Below, piece after piece: positions 53,717 to 62,581 of a stretch of DNA of 64,000 nt. Position numbers and translations under genes: made by a program. The DNA comes from a candidate division KSB1 bacterium (GTDB lineage: Bacteria > Zhuqueibacterota > Zhuqueibacteria > Residuimicrobiales > Krinioviventaceae): contig JAXHMJ010000003.1 of assembly GCA_034521575.1 (NCBI GenBank), positions 496,001 to 560,000 of the forward strand. The letters run 5' to 3'. The notes beneath the pieces were generated by a model, which did no database searches, was not told the origin of the DNA, and worked only from the letters and a program-made list of their open reading frames with translations. The first letter of the stretch is position 1. Every line of letters starts with the position of its first letter.

Positions 53717-55060
53717 ATGCAGCTTTATCGTTTTGGAATGGTGTTATTAATAATCGTATTGGTTATATCCGTTACCGGACAGGACTTTGATTATGAATCA
53801 GCGGCAGCCGGTAATCCGTTGATACCGGGTTATTTTGCTGATCCCAGCATTGTCCGAATGAATAAAAAATTTTATATTTACGCCACGACGGTTTCAAAGT
53901 ATATGGAGCCTGTTGTCTGGGTGTCAGAGGATTTGAAGCACTGGGAGGTTCATCATCTTGGCATCACCGGAGAACACCGGTTCTGGGCGCCGAGCGTATT
54001 AAAAGGCAGAGACGGCAGGTATTATTTATACTATTCAAGCGGATTCGATTTCAAGTGTCATTTATACATAGGAGAATCACCGCTGGGTCCTTTTAAGAAA
54101 TATGGAAAAGTGGAAGATGGTTTCGACCTGCAGATTTTTCAGGATCCGGTTACCGGTAAGGTTTACGGAATATCTTCCAATCCTGAATCACGTCCCCGTC
54201 TGGTAGAGTTTAACAGCGATCCGGAATCCGCAGATTATCTGAAAAACGTAATCCGGGTCATCGGTGAACCGCAGGGAAGTTTTTTCGATTATACAGAAGG
54301 ATCTATGCTGCTGTATCGGAACGGCTGGTATTATCTCATGTATTCGGGCGGCAAATGCGGTGATGTGACCTATAGAATTCACTATGCAAAAAGCCGGAAT
54401 ATAGAGGGACCCTATATCAACGCACCTGATAATCCGATATTAAAATGGATGCCGGAAAAAGATGTCTTTGGTCCGGGACATCATTCCGTTTTACAGCTGG
54501 ACGATGAATACTTTATTTGTTACCACAGACAGGATAAATGGGCCGCGCCCACCTGTTCCGAGCGTCAAGTGTGCGTTGACAAACTCGAATTTGATGAACA
54601 GGGCTGGATCAAGCCGGTTATCCCGACGCACAGGGGTGTGGATTTTACCGCATATGTTGATGAAAAAGAACATGCATTGCGGAATTTGGCATTTCAAAAA
54701 ATGGTAACATCTTCCGGAAACCTTGTTCATCATGAACCCGCTGATGCTGTGGATGAAAATTTTGCCACGTTCTGGCAGGCCGGCGGCAGCGGTCATCTTT
54801 CAGTGGATCTCGAAAATGTATATTCGATACAAAAGGTTCAGCCTTTTTGGGGTCATTATGATTATTTTATCCTCTACAAGATAGAATATTCAACGGATAA
54901 TCGAACCTGGAAGGTATTGGTTGACCGCTCGGTAAAGGCTCAATTGGCTGCGGCTTCCGTGCAGCATGAGCGCATCGATGCCCGGTATATCCGGGTGAAC
55001 GTCATTAGAGGCGGAGGAGCCGCGGCAACATTATACGAGTTAAAAGTGTGGGGGAATTAA
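53717..55060 (+). CDS. GH43 beta-xylosidase/arabinofuranosidase with F5/8-type binding domain
   Basis: A 447-aa exported enzyme with signal peptide (1-22). Five-bladed propeller: general base Asp42 in YFADPSIVRMN, pKa-tuning Asp in LQIFQDPVTG, and acid Glu194 in FDYTEGSML. The family signatures WAPSVLKGRDGRYYLYYSSG and GPGHHSVLQ are clear. The C-terminal 130 residues are an F5/8 type C (CBM32-like) domain (FATFWQAGGSGHLSVDLENV, IEYSTDNRTWKVLVDRS). It removes xylose or arabinose from xylan fragments. Unlike GH10 and GH30 here it has no T9SS domain, so it is likely periplasmic. Probably co-transcribed with GH10. Confidence 0.9.
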   Translation: MQLYRFGMVLLIIVLVISVTGQDFDYESAAAGNPLIPGYFADPSIVRMNKKFYIYATTVSKYMEPVVWVSEDLKHWEVHHLGITGEHRFWAPSVLKGRDGRYYLYYSSGFDFKCHLYIGESPLGPFKKYGKVEDGFDLQIFQDPVTGKVYGISSNPESRPRLVEFNSDPESADYLKNVIRVIGEPQGSFFDYTEGSMLLYRNGWYYLMYSGGKCGDVTYRIHYAKSRNIEGPYINAPDNPILKWMPEKDVFGPGHHSVLQLDDEYFICYHRQDKWAAPTCSERQVCVDKLEFDEQGWIKPVIPTHRGVDFTAYVDEKEHALRNLAFQKMVTSSGNLVHHEPADAVDENFATFWQAGGSGHLSVDLENVYSIQKVQPFWGHYDYFILYKIEYSTDNRTWKVLVDRSVKAQLAAASVQHERIDARYIRVNVIRGGGAAATLYELKVWGN

Positions 55061-55257
55061 CATGACGGTCTTGAGACGGCGGGTATGGCATGGCGAAAAC
55101 AAGTTTGAGCTGCTTTCGGTTCCAAGTCCGGACGCAGAGGACGAAAAAAAACGGCAAAACTGGGATGAAATCCGCTGAATCCGTAGAATTTTTTCCCGGT
55201 ATAAAACAGTTAGTCAGGACTATAATGATAGAAACCATAGAGGTTACAAAAAAATAA

Positions 55258-55533
55258 AAAAACGCAATTCTGTTATGCACTCTGATTGTTTGCGTTTTGT
55301 TCTGCTCTCAAAACACAAAAAAGGACGTGGTCAAACCGCAGGTTGTCTCCGGTCCGCGGCCCGACGACCGTTACCCGATTCCTTATAACCCGGTGACCTA
55401 TAATCAGCACGTTAAAGCGCCGCTGCCCGGACTCTCTTACTGCTTTCATATGACCGACTGGGACAAAGACGGCCTGATTGATATTCTCGGACTGGCGCGG
55501 CGGGCTGCGGTTTATCAAAAACGTGGGCAGTAA
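55258..55533 (+). pseudogene. VCBS/FG-GAP repeat lipoprotein, N-terminal part (broken)
   Basis: The frame reads NAILLCTLIVCVLFC (a lipoprotein signal with lipobox VLFC), VVKPQVVSGPRPDDRYPIPY, then a calcium-type FG-GAP/VCBS repeat, DWDKDGLIDILGLAR. There is no start codon in frame: TAA precedes at 55255, in a poly-A stretch where the ATG-AAA-AAA start would be expected. The frame also breaks after LGLAR, and the continuation WRGGLRFIKNVGSKKQPLF is one frame over. Such proteins are surface-exposed and often bind or degrade polysaccharides. Confidence 0.6.
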
Positions 55534-55852
55534 AAAGCAGCCGCTGTTCCGGTCTCTGCAGCATAATGGCAAGCTGCTGGAAAGCGGGCCCATGACGCGC
55601 TGGTTTGCGATTTATGATCTGGATAACGACGGCCAAACCGAGATCATGGCGTTTGAACTCAATGATCCGGCCGAAAATGATTCCATAGTTGCCCTGCGGA
55701 TATACAAAAACACCGGAGTACTGGATTCGCCGCAATGGCAGGTCTCTGAGGCTGTGACCATTCAGGACTTTTATATTGACGGGCATAAAATTACCCATGC
55801 CGATGAACTGGACCTGTTTATTAAACAGGCTCAGGATGTGGTTATCAAATAG
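55478..55852 (+). CDS. VCBS/FG-GAP repeat lipoprotein, C-terminal part (short)
   Basis: Continuation in the next frame, true from about 55484: DWRGGLRFIKNVGSKKQPLF, then a second repeat YDLDNDGQTEIMAFELN with the D-x-D-x-DG calcium loop. It ends DELDLFIKQAQDVVIK. Full proteins of this type are usually far longer (several repeats), so the gene may be internally deleted as well as frameshifted. One extra base near 55490 separates the two halves. Confidence 0.55.
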   Translation: MIFSDWRGGLRFIKNVGSKKQPLFRSLQHNGKLLESGPMTRWFAIYDLDNDGQTEIMAFELNDPAENDSIVALRIYKNTGVLDSPQWQVSEAVTIQDFYIDGHKITHADELDLFIKQAQDVVIK

Positions 55853-56083
55853 TTTGTTGTGAAAATGTGGTCATTTTCACGCAAAGTGACAGTTCACATC
55901 GATTGTTCCTGGAAGCTCGTGGGCGCACCGTTGCTGATTAATTACGAAGAGCAGGCAGTAACCAATATCCTGAAATTTGTTTTGTGAGACCAGCGGAAAG
56001 TTCAGGCTTATCAATCGAATGTTGACTAACAGGTGATGAATTTGTATTTTTTTAAAACTCTTATTTAAGAAAGGATAATACCT

Positions 56084-57190
56084 ATGAATACTCTGAAATC
56101 AATACTGCTTATGCTACTTGTTATTGCTGTATCACCGATAAACGCTCAAAAATACCTGGACTATCAGCTGCGTCTGGAACCGGTCTGGTCGCGGGTGGCG
56201 GATGCGTTGGGTGAACCCGGATCCGTGGAGAGCGCCGAGTTTTCGCCGGACGGCAAATATATTGTGAGCGGCACAAAATATGACAATTCCGTGATCATGT
56301 GGCGTACGTCGGACGGAGCGGAACTGTGGCGGCAGTACACACTGGAAGAAGTGGAGCGCGTCGGCTGGTCAGCGGACGGTCAATACGTGGCCGCGGCCAG
56401 TGAGGATTTTCTGGTGACTGTATATGATGCGGAAAGCGGCGAGGTGTTTAAACTGTTGAAACACACCCAGGGTATAGACGGACTCACCTGGTCGCATCAG
56501 GGTCATCTGCTGGTCACCGGCGAGGAAAAGCAGGAACAGGACGACGGCACGACCCGGGGATGGATACGCGTGTTTGATATTTCCCGGGACAAAGAGATTC
56601 GTAAACTGAATTTCGGCAATACGGTGAACGAACTGTTTTTCACAAACGACGACCGTTACCTGCTTGCCGTGGGGCACGGCGCGGTTAAAGTATATGATAG
56701 CCGGGACTGGTCCCTGGCACAGACTCTGAAACCCGATTATTATGTGATCTTTACCAGCGGTGTGTTTTCACCGGACGGCAAGTATGTGTTTGCCGTCGGA
56801 CAGGGCGGCACCTCGCGCGGCAATGCCTATTTGTGGAACTGGCGCAGCGGTGAGCTGCTGAAAATGTTCAACCACACCGGCAAAAAGATCGAGTCCGTAT
56901 CCTGGCATTCCAATGGTGATTATATCGCTCACGCGGGACACGATCCGTATATCTATGTATACCGGGTGGCGGATATTTTGCGCTACGGCAATGACCACAT
57001 CCCGGTGGCGCACAAAGTCTGGGCGAGCGATCATGCGGAATTTGTCGATTTTAACACCGACGGCAGTTTTCTCGTCAGCGCTCATCAGAACGGTCTGATC
57101 AAACTCTGGGTCTGGATGGGTGAAGAATCCGATTTAAATGCCAGGCGTCACAGCTGGATCGGAACACAGCAGAAGGACGCCGGGAATTAG
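56084..57190 (+). CDS. Exported WD40 beta-propeller protein 1
   Basis: A 368-aa secreted WD40-like propeller. Signal peptide (1-21, ending INAQ), then a short lead with LEPVWSRVADALG and repeated blade motifs such as AEFSPDGKYIVSG, VGWSADGQYVAAASED, GVFSPDGKYVFAVG and VDFNTDGSFLVSAHQNG. About seven repeats close one propeller. No enzyme motif is present; it probably binds a partner or ligand in the periplasm or at the surface. It is a paralog of the proteins at 61470 and 63758, sharing the W-x-RVAD lead and blade order. No SusD-like or receptor gene is adjacent. AAGGA precedes the start. Confidence 0.85.
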   Translation: MNTLKSILLMLLVIAVSPINAQKYLDYQLRLEPVWSRVADALGEPGSVESAEFSPDGKYIVSGTKYDNSVIMWRTSDGAELWRQYTLEEVERVGWSADGQYVAAASEDFLVTVYDAESGEVFKLLKHTQGIDGLTWSHQGHLLVTGEEKQEQDDGTTRGWIRVFDISRDKEIRKLNFGNTVNELFFTNDDRYLLAVGHGAVKVYDSRDWSLAQTLKPDYYVIFTSGVFSPDGKYVFAVGQGGTSRGNAYLWNWRSGELLKMFNHTGKKIESVSWHSNGDYIAHAGHDPYIYVYRVADILRYGNDHIPVAHKVWASDHAEFVDFNTDGSFLVSAHQNGLIKLWVWMGEESDLNARRHSWIGTQQKDAGN

Positions 57191-57220
57191 AGGTGATTGA
57201 CCCGAATTAAAAACGTGATC

Positions 57221-57277
57221 GCGCAGGGGTTCAACCCCTGCGCGCCGAATTTCCGGAGATTCAACCTCCAGCCTGTG
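57221..57277. repeat. Intergenic hairpin repeat, copy A
   Basis: gcgcagggg-ttcaa-cccctgcgc (57221-57243) is a perfect 9-bp stem; it is followed by gccgaatttccggagattca and acctcc. About three quarters of the bases match copy B (57511-57560). A second hairpin, cagaggg-tggaa-ccctctg, lies at 57300-57318. It could serve as a terminator for the WD40 gene, and the shared sequence suggests a small dispersed repeat family. Confidence 0.6.
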
Positions 57278-57510
57278 ACGGTCTCGAGGTAGCGTGCATC
57301 AGAGGGTGGAACCCTCTGTTATTGGATGTGACGGAGGTAAAATCCCCGCACGATCCACGTCCAACGGCCATAAACAATGCGACTGCAGGACACTCACCCG
57401 CGCGCATGCCGGGTATCAGTACATACTATAGTACATACTGTTTTATGGCATTATAAGAATATTGTAAAAAATAACATGTTTTGCTGTATTTAACAAAATG
57501 CATAGGGATT

Positions 57511-57560
57511 GCGCAGGGGGCAACTCCTGGCGCCGCATTTCCGGAGGTTCAACCACCGAC
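57511..57560. repeat. Intergenic hairpin repeat, copy B
   Basis: gcgcagggggcaactcctgg, then cgccgcatttccggaggttc and aaccaccgac; it aligns with copy A but the hairpin has decayed. Same orientation, about 290 bases away. Confidence 0.55.
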
Positions 57561-57612
57561 ATGTTCTCCAATGACAAAGGTTGGAACCCTCGCACGGATC
57601 CAGATCCCCCGA

Positions 57613-58827
57613 TTAATCCAATCCAATCTCGTATAGCGCCAAAGGCGTTACAAACGTCTTTTCATCTACAAAGTTCACCTCCAGCAAAAGTTCAAATTGT
57701 TCCGGAAATCTACGTTTTTTCAGCAGCTCAATACGAATCCGGCTTAAAAAAGACGCGGAGAACAAATGCTCGGCCAGGGCGGTCGATGTGGCCGGAGAAA
57801 AGGAAGTGATGAACAGGGCCTGACGTCCTGATGCTGTGCGGCGTTTCAAAATCAAAGCATAGTCTTTTTTATAATAATAGTCCTGGTCAAATTCCACTGG
57901 ATCATAAACTATTGTATCGGTTGCAGAATCTGTATGGATGATTTGATGCGGATAATGCCGGTATCGGAAATGTACGGGTTGAAATTGCTGTTCCAGATTT
58001 ATCAGGGTTTTGAACGGCCCGATAAACAGGATATCCCGGCTGGTTGCTTGCTCCGGCATTATACGGGAAGCAAAACTAATTTCAAATTCTTTTCTGCTCT
58101 CAAACCAGCGGATCAGTTTTACAGCGCCGTTAACCACCCGGTTGGCGGTATACCGTCCGTAGGTGATCTCGTACTGATCTTTCAGATGCGGGTGCTTTTC
58201 AAGCATAGCGGCAAAGTCCCGGTCCGAGTTGATACCGCCGTCACGGATTTTACGCTCACCGCCGCTCTCGCTGTCTCCACCTTTGTAGATATAGTAATCA
58301 CCAATAACCAACAGCAGGGGGTGCGTGGATTGCACAAGGCTGTCGAAAACGGGGTGCGGCTGATTTACAGGGGCCGGCGGAAGCGGCTGATTCTGCGGTT
58401 CAGTGTATTGATAAAGCAGAAAAGTGGCGGTGTAGGAGACCGCAATCAGAAACAGAAAGCTCAAGGCAATAATCAGGCCGCGGGGTGCGAATGGGGTTTT
58501 ACGTGGTTTCCTGTTCTGAAATTCGACTTTATAATGTCCGCGGGGAATGACGAGCCGCACCGCATCCTCCGCGCCCTCACTCAGGTAATACGTCTCCAGT
58601 TTCTTGCGCAGTGTGTAGACATGGGTTCGTATGGTGGAATCTTCGGCGGGATTGTAACTGGCATCCTTGTCGAACAGATCAATGGCAATGGTGGTTTCTT
58701 TGGGCGTCTCTCCCTGCAGGGAACGGGACACCAGATAACGCAGCAATCTTTGATAGGATTCGGAATTGGAGAATTCCCTGCTTTCGCAGATGCGCTTTAA
58801 ATAATGTTGGATTTGTTTGTCAGGCAA
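57613..58827 (-). CDS. Membrane-anchored winged-helix transcriptional regulator
   Basis: A 404-aa one-component regulator. Residues 1-105 form an OmpR/CadC-like winged-helix domain: ESYQRLLRYLVSRSLQGETP, TTIAIDLFDKDASYNPAEDS and TIRTHVYTLRKKLETYY, a pattern used by a family of membrane-bound regulators. One transmembrane segment (about 117-138) is followed by a roughly 265-residue extracytoplasmic sensor domain with LLVIGDYYIYKGGDSESGGE and RDILFIGPFKTLINLEQQFQ. It would sense a periplasmic signal and bind DNA from the membrane. It is transcribed away from the GH30 gene (divergent, about 240 bases), a probable target, and converges on the WD40 gene. No kinase or receiver domain is present. 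Confidence 0.8.
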   Translation of the reverse strand: MPDKQIQHYLKRICESREFSNSESYQRLLRYLVSRSLQGETPKETTIAIDLFDKDASYNPAEDSTIRTHVYTLRKKLETYYLSEGAEDAVRLVIPRGHYKVEFQNRKPRKTPFAPRGLIIALSFLFLIAVSYTATFLLYQYTEPQNQPLPPAPVNQPHPVFDSLVQSTHPLLLVIGDYYIYKGGDSESGGERKIRDGGINSDRDFAAMLEKHPHLKDQYEITYGRYTANRVVNGAVKLIRWFESRKEFEISFASRIMPEQATSRDILFIGPFKTLINLEQQFQPVHFRYRHYPHQIIHTDSATDTIVYDPVEFDQDYYYKKDYALILKRRTASGRQALFITSFSPATSTALAEHLFSASFLSRIRIELLKKRRFPEQFELLLEVNFVDEKTFVTPLALYEIGLD

Positions 58828-59068
58828 TAAATGCTTTCTGTTATCTTACATTTCATTTTTTTGAACAGCGGTCTTTTTGATGCCGTTTACAGTGTGTTAA
58901 AGTAACAGAATCAGACAAATTTTGCAATAATATTTTAATTTGTGTTTGAATTTTTGTGTAAAAATGTCATTGACATGTTAAAAACTGTCTCTGACTTTTA
59001 TTTTTGCTGTATTTTGCCTTTATTGTAAAAATCATCCTTACTTGACCCTGCAAAAAAAATGGTCTCAC

Positions 59069-61204
59069 ATGAATAAAATCCTGTATATGCTGGTTCTTGC
59101 TGTTAGTACAGTCTCGCTGTATGCTCAGAATGTAATAATCGAATGGAATACGGTTCATCAAACGATAGACGGATTCGGCGGCAGTGATGCCTGGTTCGCG
59201 GATGATATTTCAATCCATCCGGACCGGGATGCACTGCTTGATTTACTGTTCAGCCGGGAATCCGGCGCAGGACTGTCAATTTACCGTCATCGCATTCCGC
59301 CCGGTGAATCGGATTGGCTGGATTTTCAGGTAGACCTGAACAGCAATGATCTGGATTTCGGTTCCCGCCCTGTGCATGGCGTGCGCTTTCAAAACGCAGG
59401 TATTCCGCGTGAGGTCGACATCGACAGCGCCTTTGTCCGGTTTACTGCCAAAGACAACGGTACGGCTGAATGCAATCTGCAAATTGACGGCCAATCATCC
59501 GGAGACGCCGAAGTGTTTGCTGACACCCCTGGAAATCTCTCAGGTCGCCTCCGGACAACGGCGGCAGTTTCCTGGCAGGTTCCGGCGTGGACAGGCGGAG
59601 AGCACGGTAAAAATCAGCGAACACCTGATTTGGACGCGGTTGTACAGGAGATTGTCAATCAGGAAGACTGGCAGAGCGGTAACAGTCTAGTGATATTTAT
59701 AAGAAACCTCACCGGTAAACGATCGGCTTCCACCTATGACCGGGATCCCAGTCAGGCGCCGGAACTTGTCGTTTATTATGACAACGACCGGAAACTCACG
59801 TGCAAAGTGAACACGGGTATTGATGATGCCGAGGAAAATAAAAAAAGCTACATCACCTATGCCGCTGAACTGACACAGGATGCGTTTGAGCTCGGTTGCC
59901 GGCGCGTATGGTCCGCGGCCTGGACCCCGCCGGCGGAATGGAAAACAAACAAAAAGCACAACAATGGCGGATATCTTGAATTTAAACATTATCAGGACTG
60001 GGCTGACCGCCTGGAACGATATCGGGACATATTCGAAACACGCAGCGGTATTCCACTTTACGGCATTTCTCCCCAGAATGAACCCGGAGAAAAACCCTGG
60101 GAATCATGTCAATGGACTGCAGAAAATTTTAAAAAATTTATCAAAAATAATCTGGGGCCCACGCTGGACCCGGCCTGTCAGATCATTGCACCGGAAGAAA
60201 CCAACTGGAATCGTGTGGACGAGTTTTATCAACCTGTGCATGAGGATGAACAGGCGCGGCAATATGTTGATATTCTGGCCGGTCATGTCTACGGCGGAAA
60301 TGCGGCGACATCCTATAATCACTTTGGCAAACCCGTCTGGCAGACGGAATGGTCTTATAATCTGGCAGATGAAGATTTGAGTATCAACAGCGGCCTGGTT
60401 TGGGCGAAAAATATCTGGACCATGCTGGTCAATGCCGAAATCCGGGCGTTTCATTACTGGTGGCTGGTAAACCTGACCGGAGACGATCGTCAACAGGGAC
60501 TGATTTCGGCAGACAAGAATCAATCCGGCTATTCTGTTTCAAAAAGACTCTGGACTATCGGTCAGTACAGCCGGTTTGTCAGGCCCGGATGGGTTCGCAT
60601 CAATTCCACCAAACAGTCGAATACCGATCTTTACACAGCTGCATTCCGGGACACCGGTTCGCAGCAGTTTGCTATAGTCGTTATTAATGAATCAAATACA
60701 TCCCGGACTCTGACTTTCCAGTTCAAGGATTTTACAACGGATTCTCTGATACCTTACAGGACTTCATCCACTGAGAACATTGTCCGGCAGCAAACGCTCC
60801 CCGCCGGAACCCATGTTCAGGCGAGCCTGCCGGAGAAAAGTGTCACCACCTTTACCGGTACTGCGGCATCCGTCAATACCGGGGTCACTGATGGCCACAG
60901 GGACGGTCCAGAGCTGTTCCGTTTGTATGACAATGCACCCAACCCGTTCAATCCCGTAACCCGTATACCGTTCCGGCTCTACTGTGATTCACGGGTTGTT
61001 CTGGATATCTATGACGTCACCGGATGCAGAATCCATACCCTGATCAATGCCCGTCTGGCATCCGGATTGCATACCGTGCAGTGGGACGCGGCGGATGAAA
61101 ACGGCAGTAAGGTGGCGAGCGGAGTATATTTTTACAGGCTTGACGTACGCAGCGGTTCACAATATCATGGTATACAGAATGGAAGCATGCTGTACCTCAA
61201 ATAG
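59069..61204 (+). CDS. GH30 (xylanase-type) with inserted beta-sandwich module and T9SS domain
   Basis: A 711-aa secreted enzyme starting at ATG 59069; signal peptide (1-19, ending LYAQ). The GH30 barrel has TIDGFGGSDAWFADDI, GAGLSIYRHRIPPG, acid/base Glu338 in ISPQNEPGE and nucleophile Glu427 in VWQTEWSYN; WSAAWTPPAEWKT matches the glucuronoxylanase subfamily 8. Residues about 95-238 interrupt the barrel after RIPP with a beta-sandwich module (VRFQNAGIPREVDIDSAFVR, TTAAVSWQVPAWTGGEHGKN, PELVVYYDN), normally found as a separate domain. The type IX sorting domain ends the protein (APNPFNPVTRIPF, VASGVYFYRLDVRSG). It should cut glucuronoxylan on the cell surface. It is divergent from the membrane regulator. 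Confidence 0.87.
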   Translation: MNKILYMLVLAVSTVSLYAQNVIIEWNTVHQTIDGFGGSDAWFADDISIHPDRDALLDLLFSRESGAGLSIYRHRIPPGESDWLDFQVDLNSNDLDFGSRPVHGVRFQNAGIPREVDIDSAFVRFTAKDNGTAECNLQIDGQSSGDAEVFADTPGNLSGRLRTTAAVSWQVPAWTGGEHGKNQRTPDLDAVVQEIVNQEDWQSGNSLVIFIRNLTGKRSASTYDRDPSQAPELVVYYDNDRKLTCKVNTGIDDAEENKKSYITYAAELTQDAFELGCRRVWSAAWTPPAEWKTNKKHNNGGYLEFKHYQDWADRLERYRDIFETRSGIPLYGISPQNEPGEKPWESCQWTAENFKKFIKNNLGPTLDPACQIIAPEETNWNRVDEFYQPVHEDEQARQYVDILAGHVYGGNAATSYNHFGKPVWQTEWSYNLADEDLSINSGLVWAKNIWTMLVNAEIRAFHYWWLVNLTGDDRQQGLISADKNQSGYSVSKRLWTIGQYSRFVRPGWVRINSTKQSNTDLYTAAFRDTGSQQFAIVVINESNTSRTLTFQFKDFTTDSLIPYRTSSTENIVRQQTLPAGTHVQASLPEKSVTTFTGTAASVNTGVTDGHRDGPELFRLYDNAPNPFNPVTRIPFRLYCDSRVVLDIYDVTGCRIHTLINARLASGLHTVQWDAADENGSKVASGVYFYRLDVRSGSQYHGIQNGSMLYLK

Positions 61205-61469
61205 TATAAAGAATGTTGCTATTACATTTATGATTCACCCGATCAAAGGTCGATAATGCGGCGTATAAAATTTCTAAATTCCGTATACTCCCGGCTTGAG
61301 CAGGATGGCCATATGCAGACGACAGCGGAAAACGATAAATGTTATAGAATTTCTCAAGAGTAAAGATGAAGGTTTGAGACAATCGGCGGATGATTGTTGC
61401 CGGATGACATGATATTTAACCGGATATAACATAGAGACCTTGATTAAAAAGAAAAAGGAAAGGAACACC

Positions 61470-62564
61470 ATGCAGAACAGCAGTCGAATCCCAAAATGCA
61501 TCATTCTAATGCTTTTCCTGGCAGTTGCGGCCTCGACAGGCAATGCTCAGATCATTTTCAGAACCGAAAAGCCGCTGGTTAAAACGGTCTGGCATCGGGT
61601 CGCGGATTTCAGTCCCACTCTGAGATCGGTTGAAGCTGCGGAGATTTCTCCTGACGGCAAACACGTCATTTCCGGTTCTAAATTCGGATATTATCTGATG
61701 TTGTGGCGGGTCGCCGATGGCGAGTTGGTGTGGGAAACGGTTATGGATGCCGAGATCGAGTGTGTGACGTTTTCACCGGACGGCAAATTAATCGCTGCCG
61801 GGGACGAAGCCTATACGGTCACTATATTTGATCTGAACGGCAATATTGTTCGTACCCTGCAACACGACGCCGCTTTTGACGGTATCACCTGGTGTCCTGA
61901 CGGTCAATATGTTGCCGGTGGATCGGAGAACGGCGAGGTGGTGTTGTGGAACACTCGGACCTGGGAAAAAGAACATATTCTTGACGCAGGCGCCACGGTC
62001 AATTCACTGCAGTTCACCCGTAATGCCGATAAATTGATTGCCGCCGGTAATCAAAACAATCCTGACCCCGATCATGACTGGGACCGCCATGGATTTGTCA
62101 AGGCCTGGGATGTCTCCAAAGACTGGGATGTGATTTTCGAGATTCGTGCTCAGGAAAAATCGTCCAAAAGTGTCAGATTCAGTCCGGATGAACAATCCTT
62201 TGCTGTCGCCGGATTTGCCAATCAGATCAAGGTGTTTTCTTTTCCGGAAGCGAAAGAGCTGGCTGTGATTGATGTGCCTGAGAAATTAGAGGCGATCGCT
62301 TTTCATCCCGAAGGTAATTTTATTTTTGCCGGCGGACATGGAGATGAGATGCGGGTTTACAAGGCGGGGTCTTACAAACAGGTCAGTACCTTTCCCTGTC
62401 GACGGGTGGAATATATACATTTTTCTCAAGATGGAAGGCTGATGGTGACGGGACATGAAGACAGCGGATTGCTGATCCTGCATATGTTGATTTCCAACGT
62501 GCAGAGCAGTGAGGATTATCACAAACTGTCGAATGAAATACTGCAAAATAAGGATTTAAAATAA
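61470..62564 (+). CDS. Exported WD40 beta-propeller protein 2
   Basis: The start is ATG 61470, after AAGGAA; a longer frame from a TTG at 61440 is less likely. A 364-aa protein with signal peptide (1-26, ending GNAQ). The lead KTVWHRVADFSPT and blades AEISPDGKHVISGSKF, VTFSPDGKLIAAGDE, TWCPDGQYVAGGSENGEVVL and VRFSPDEQSFAVAGF parallel the protein at 56084. A late blade reads FHPEGNFIFAGGHGDEMRVY. It is followed 17 bases on by the CapA-like gene, so they are one operon. It is likely a periplasmic or surface scaffold; function unknown. Confidence 0.85.
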   Translation: MQNSSRIPKCIILMLFLAVAASTGNAQIIFRTEKPLVKTVWHRVADFSPTLRSVEAAEISPDGKHVISGSKFGYYLMLWRVADGELVWETVMDAEIECVTFSPDGKLIAAGDEAYTVTIFDLNGNIVRTLQHDAAFDGITWCPDGQYVAGGSENGEVVLWNTRTWEKEHILDAGATVNSLQFTRNADKLIAAGNQNNPDPDHDWDRHGFVKAWDVSKDWDVIFEIRAQEKSSKSVRFSPDEQSFAVAGFANQIKVFSFPEAKELAVIDVPEKLEAIAFHPEGNFIFAGGHGDEMRVYKAGSYKQVSTFPCRRVEYIHFSQDGRLMVTGHEDSGLLILHMLISNVQSSEDYHKLSNEILQNKDLK

Positions 62565-62581
62565 CATCGAGGTGAAATGAT

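Larger units (their letters stand above)
57191..57612. other. Intergenic region of hairpin repeats
   Basis: About 420 bases between convergent genes (WD40 and the membrane regulator). It holds two copies of a GC-rich hairpin repeat, an agtacatact direct repeat (about 57419-57440) ending in tactgttt, and no gene. Confidence 0.55.

Noticed and set aside
55062-55178. Short frame starting MTVLRRRVWHGENKFELLS after the GH43 gene
   Set aside because: Only 38 codons. A transposase or other relic is possible, but the match is too weak to name.
55910-55987. Frame with LVGAPLLINYEEQAVTNILK before WD40 protein 1
   Set aside because: It may be the end of a lost gene, but there is no start, no domain and no second motif.
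58970-59006. Possible promoter of the GH30 gene (ttgaca at 58970 and tatttttg at 58999)
   Set aside because: The second element fits the Bacteroidota TAnnTTTG pattern, but spacing to any upstream element is wrong for both known promoter types.
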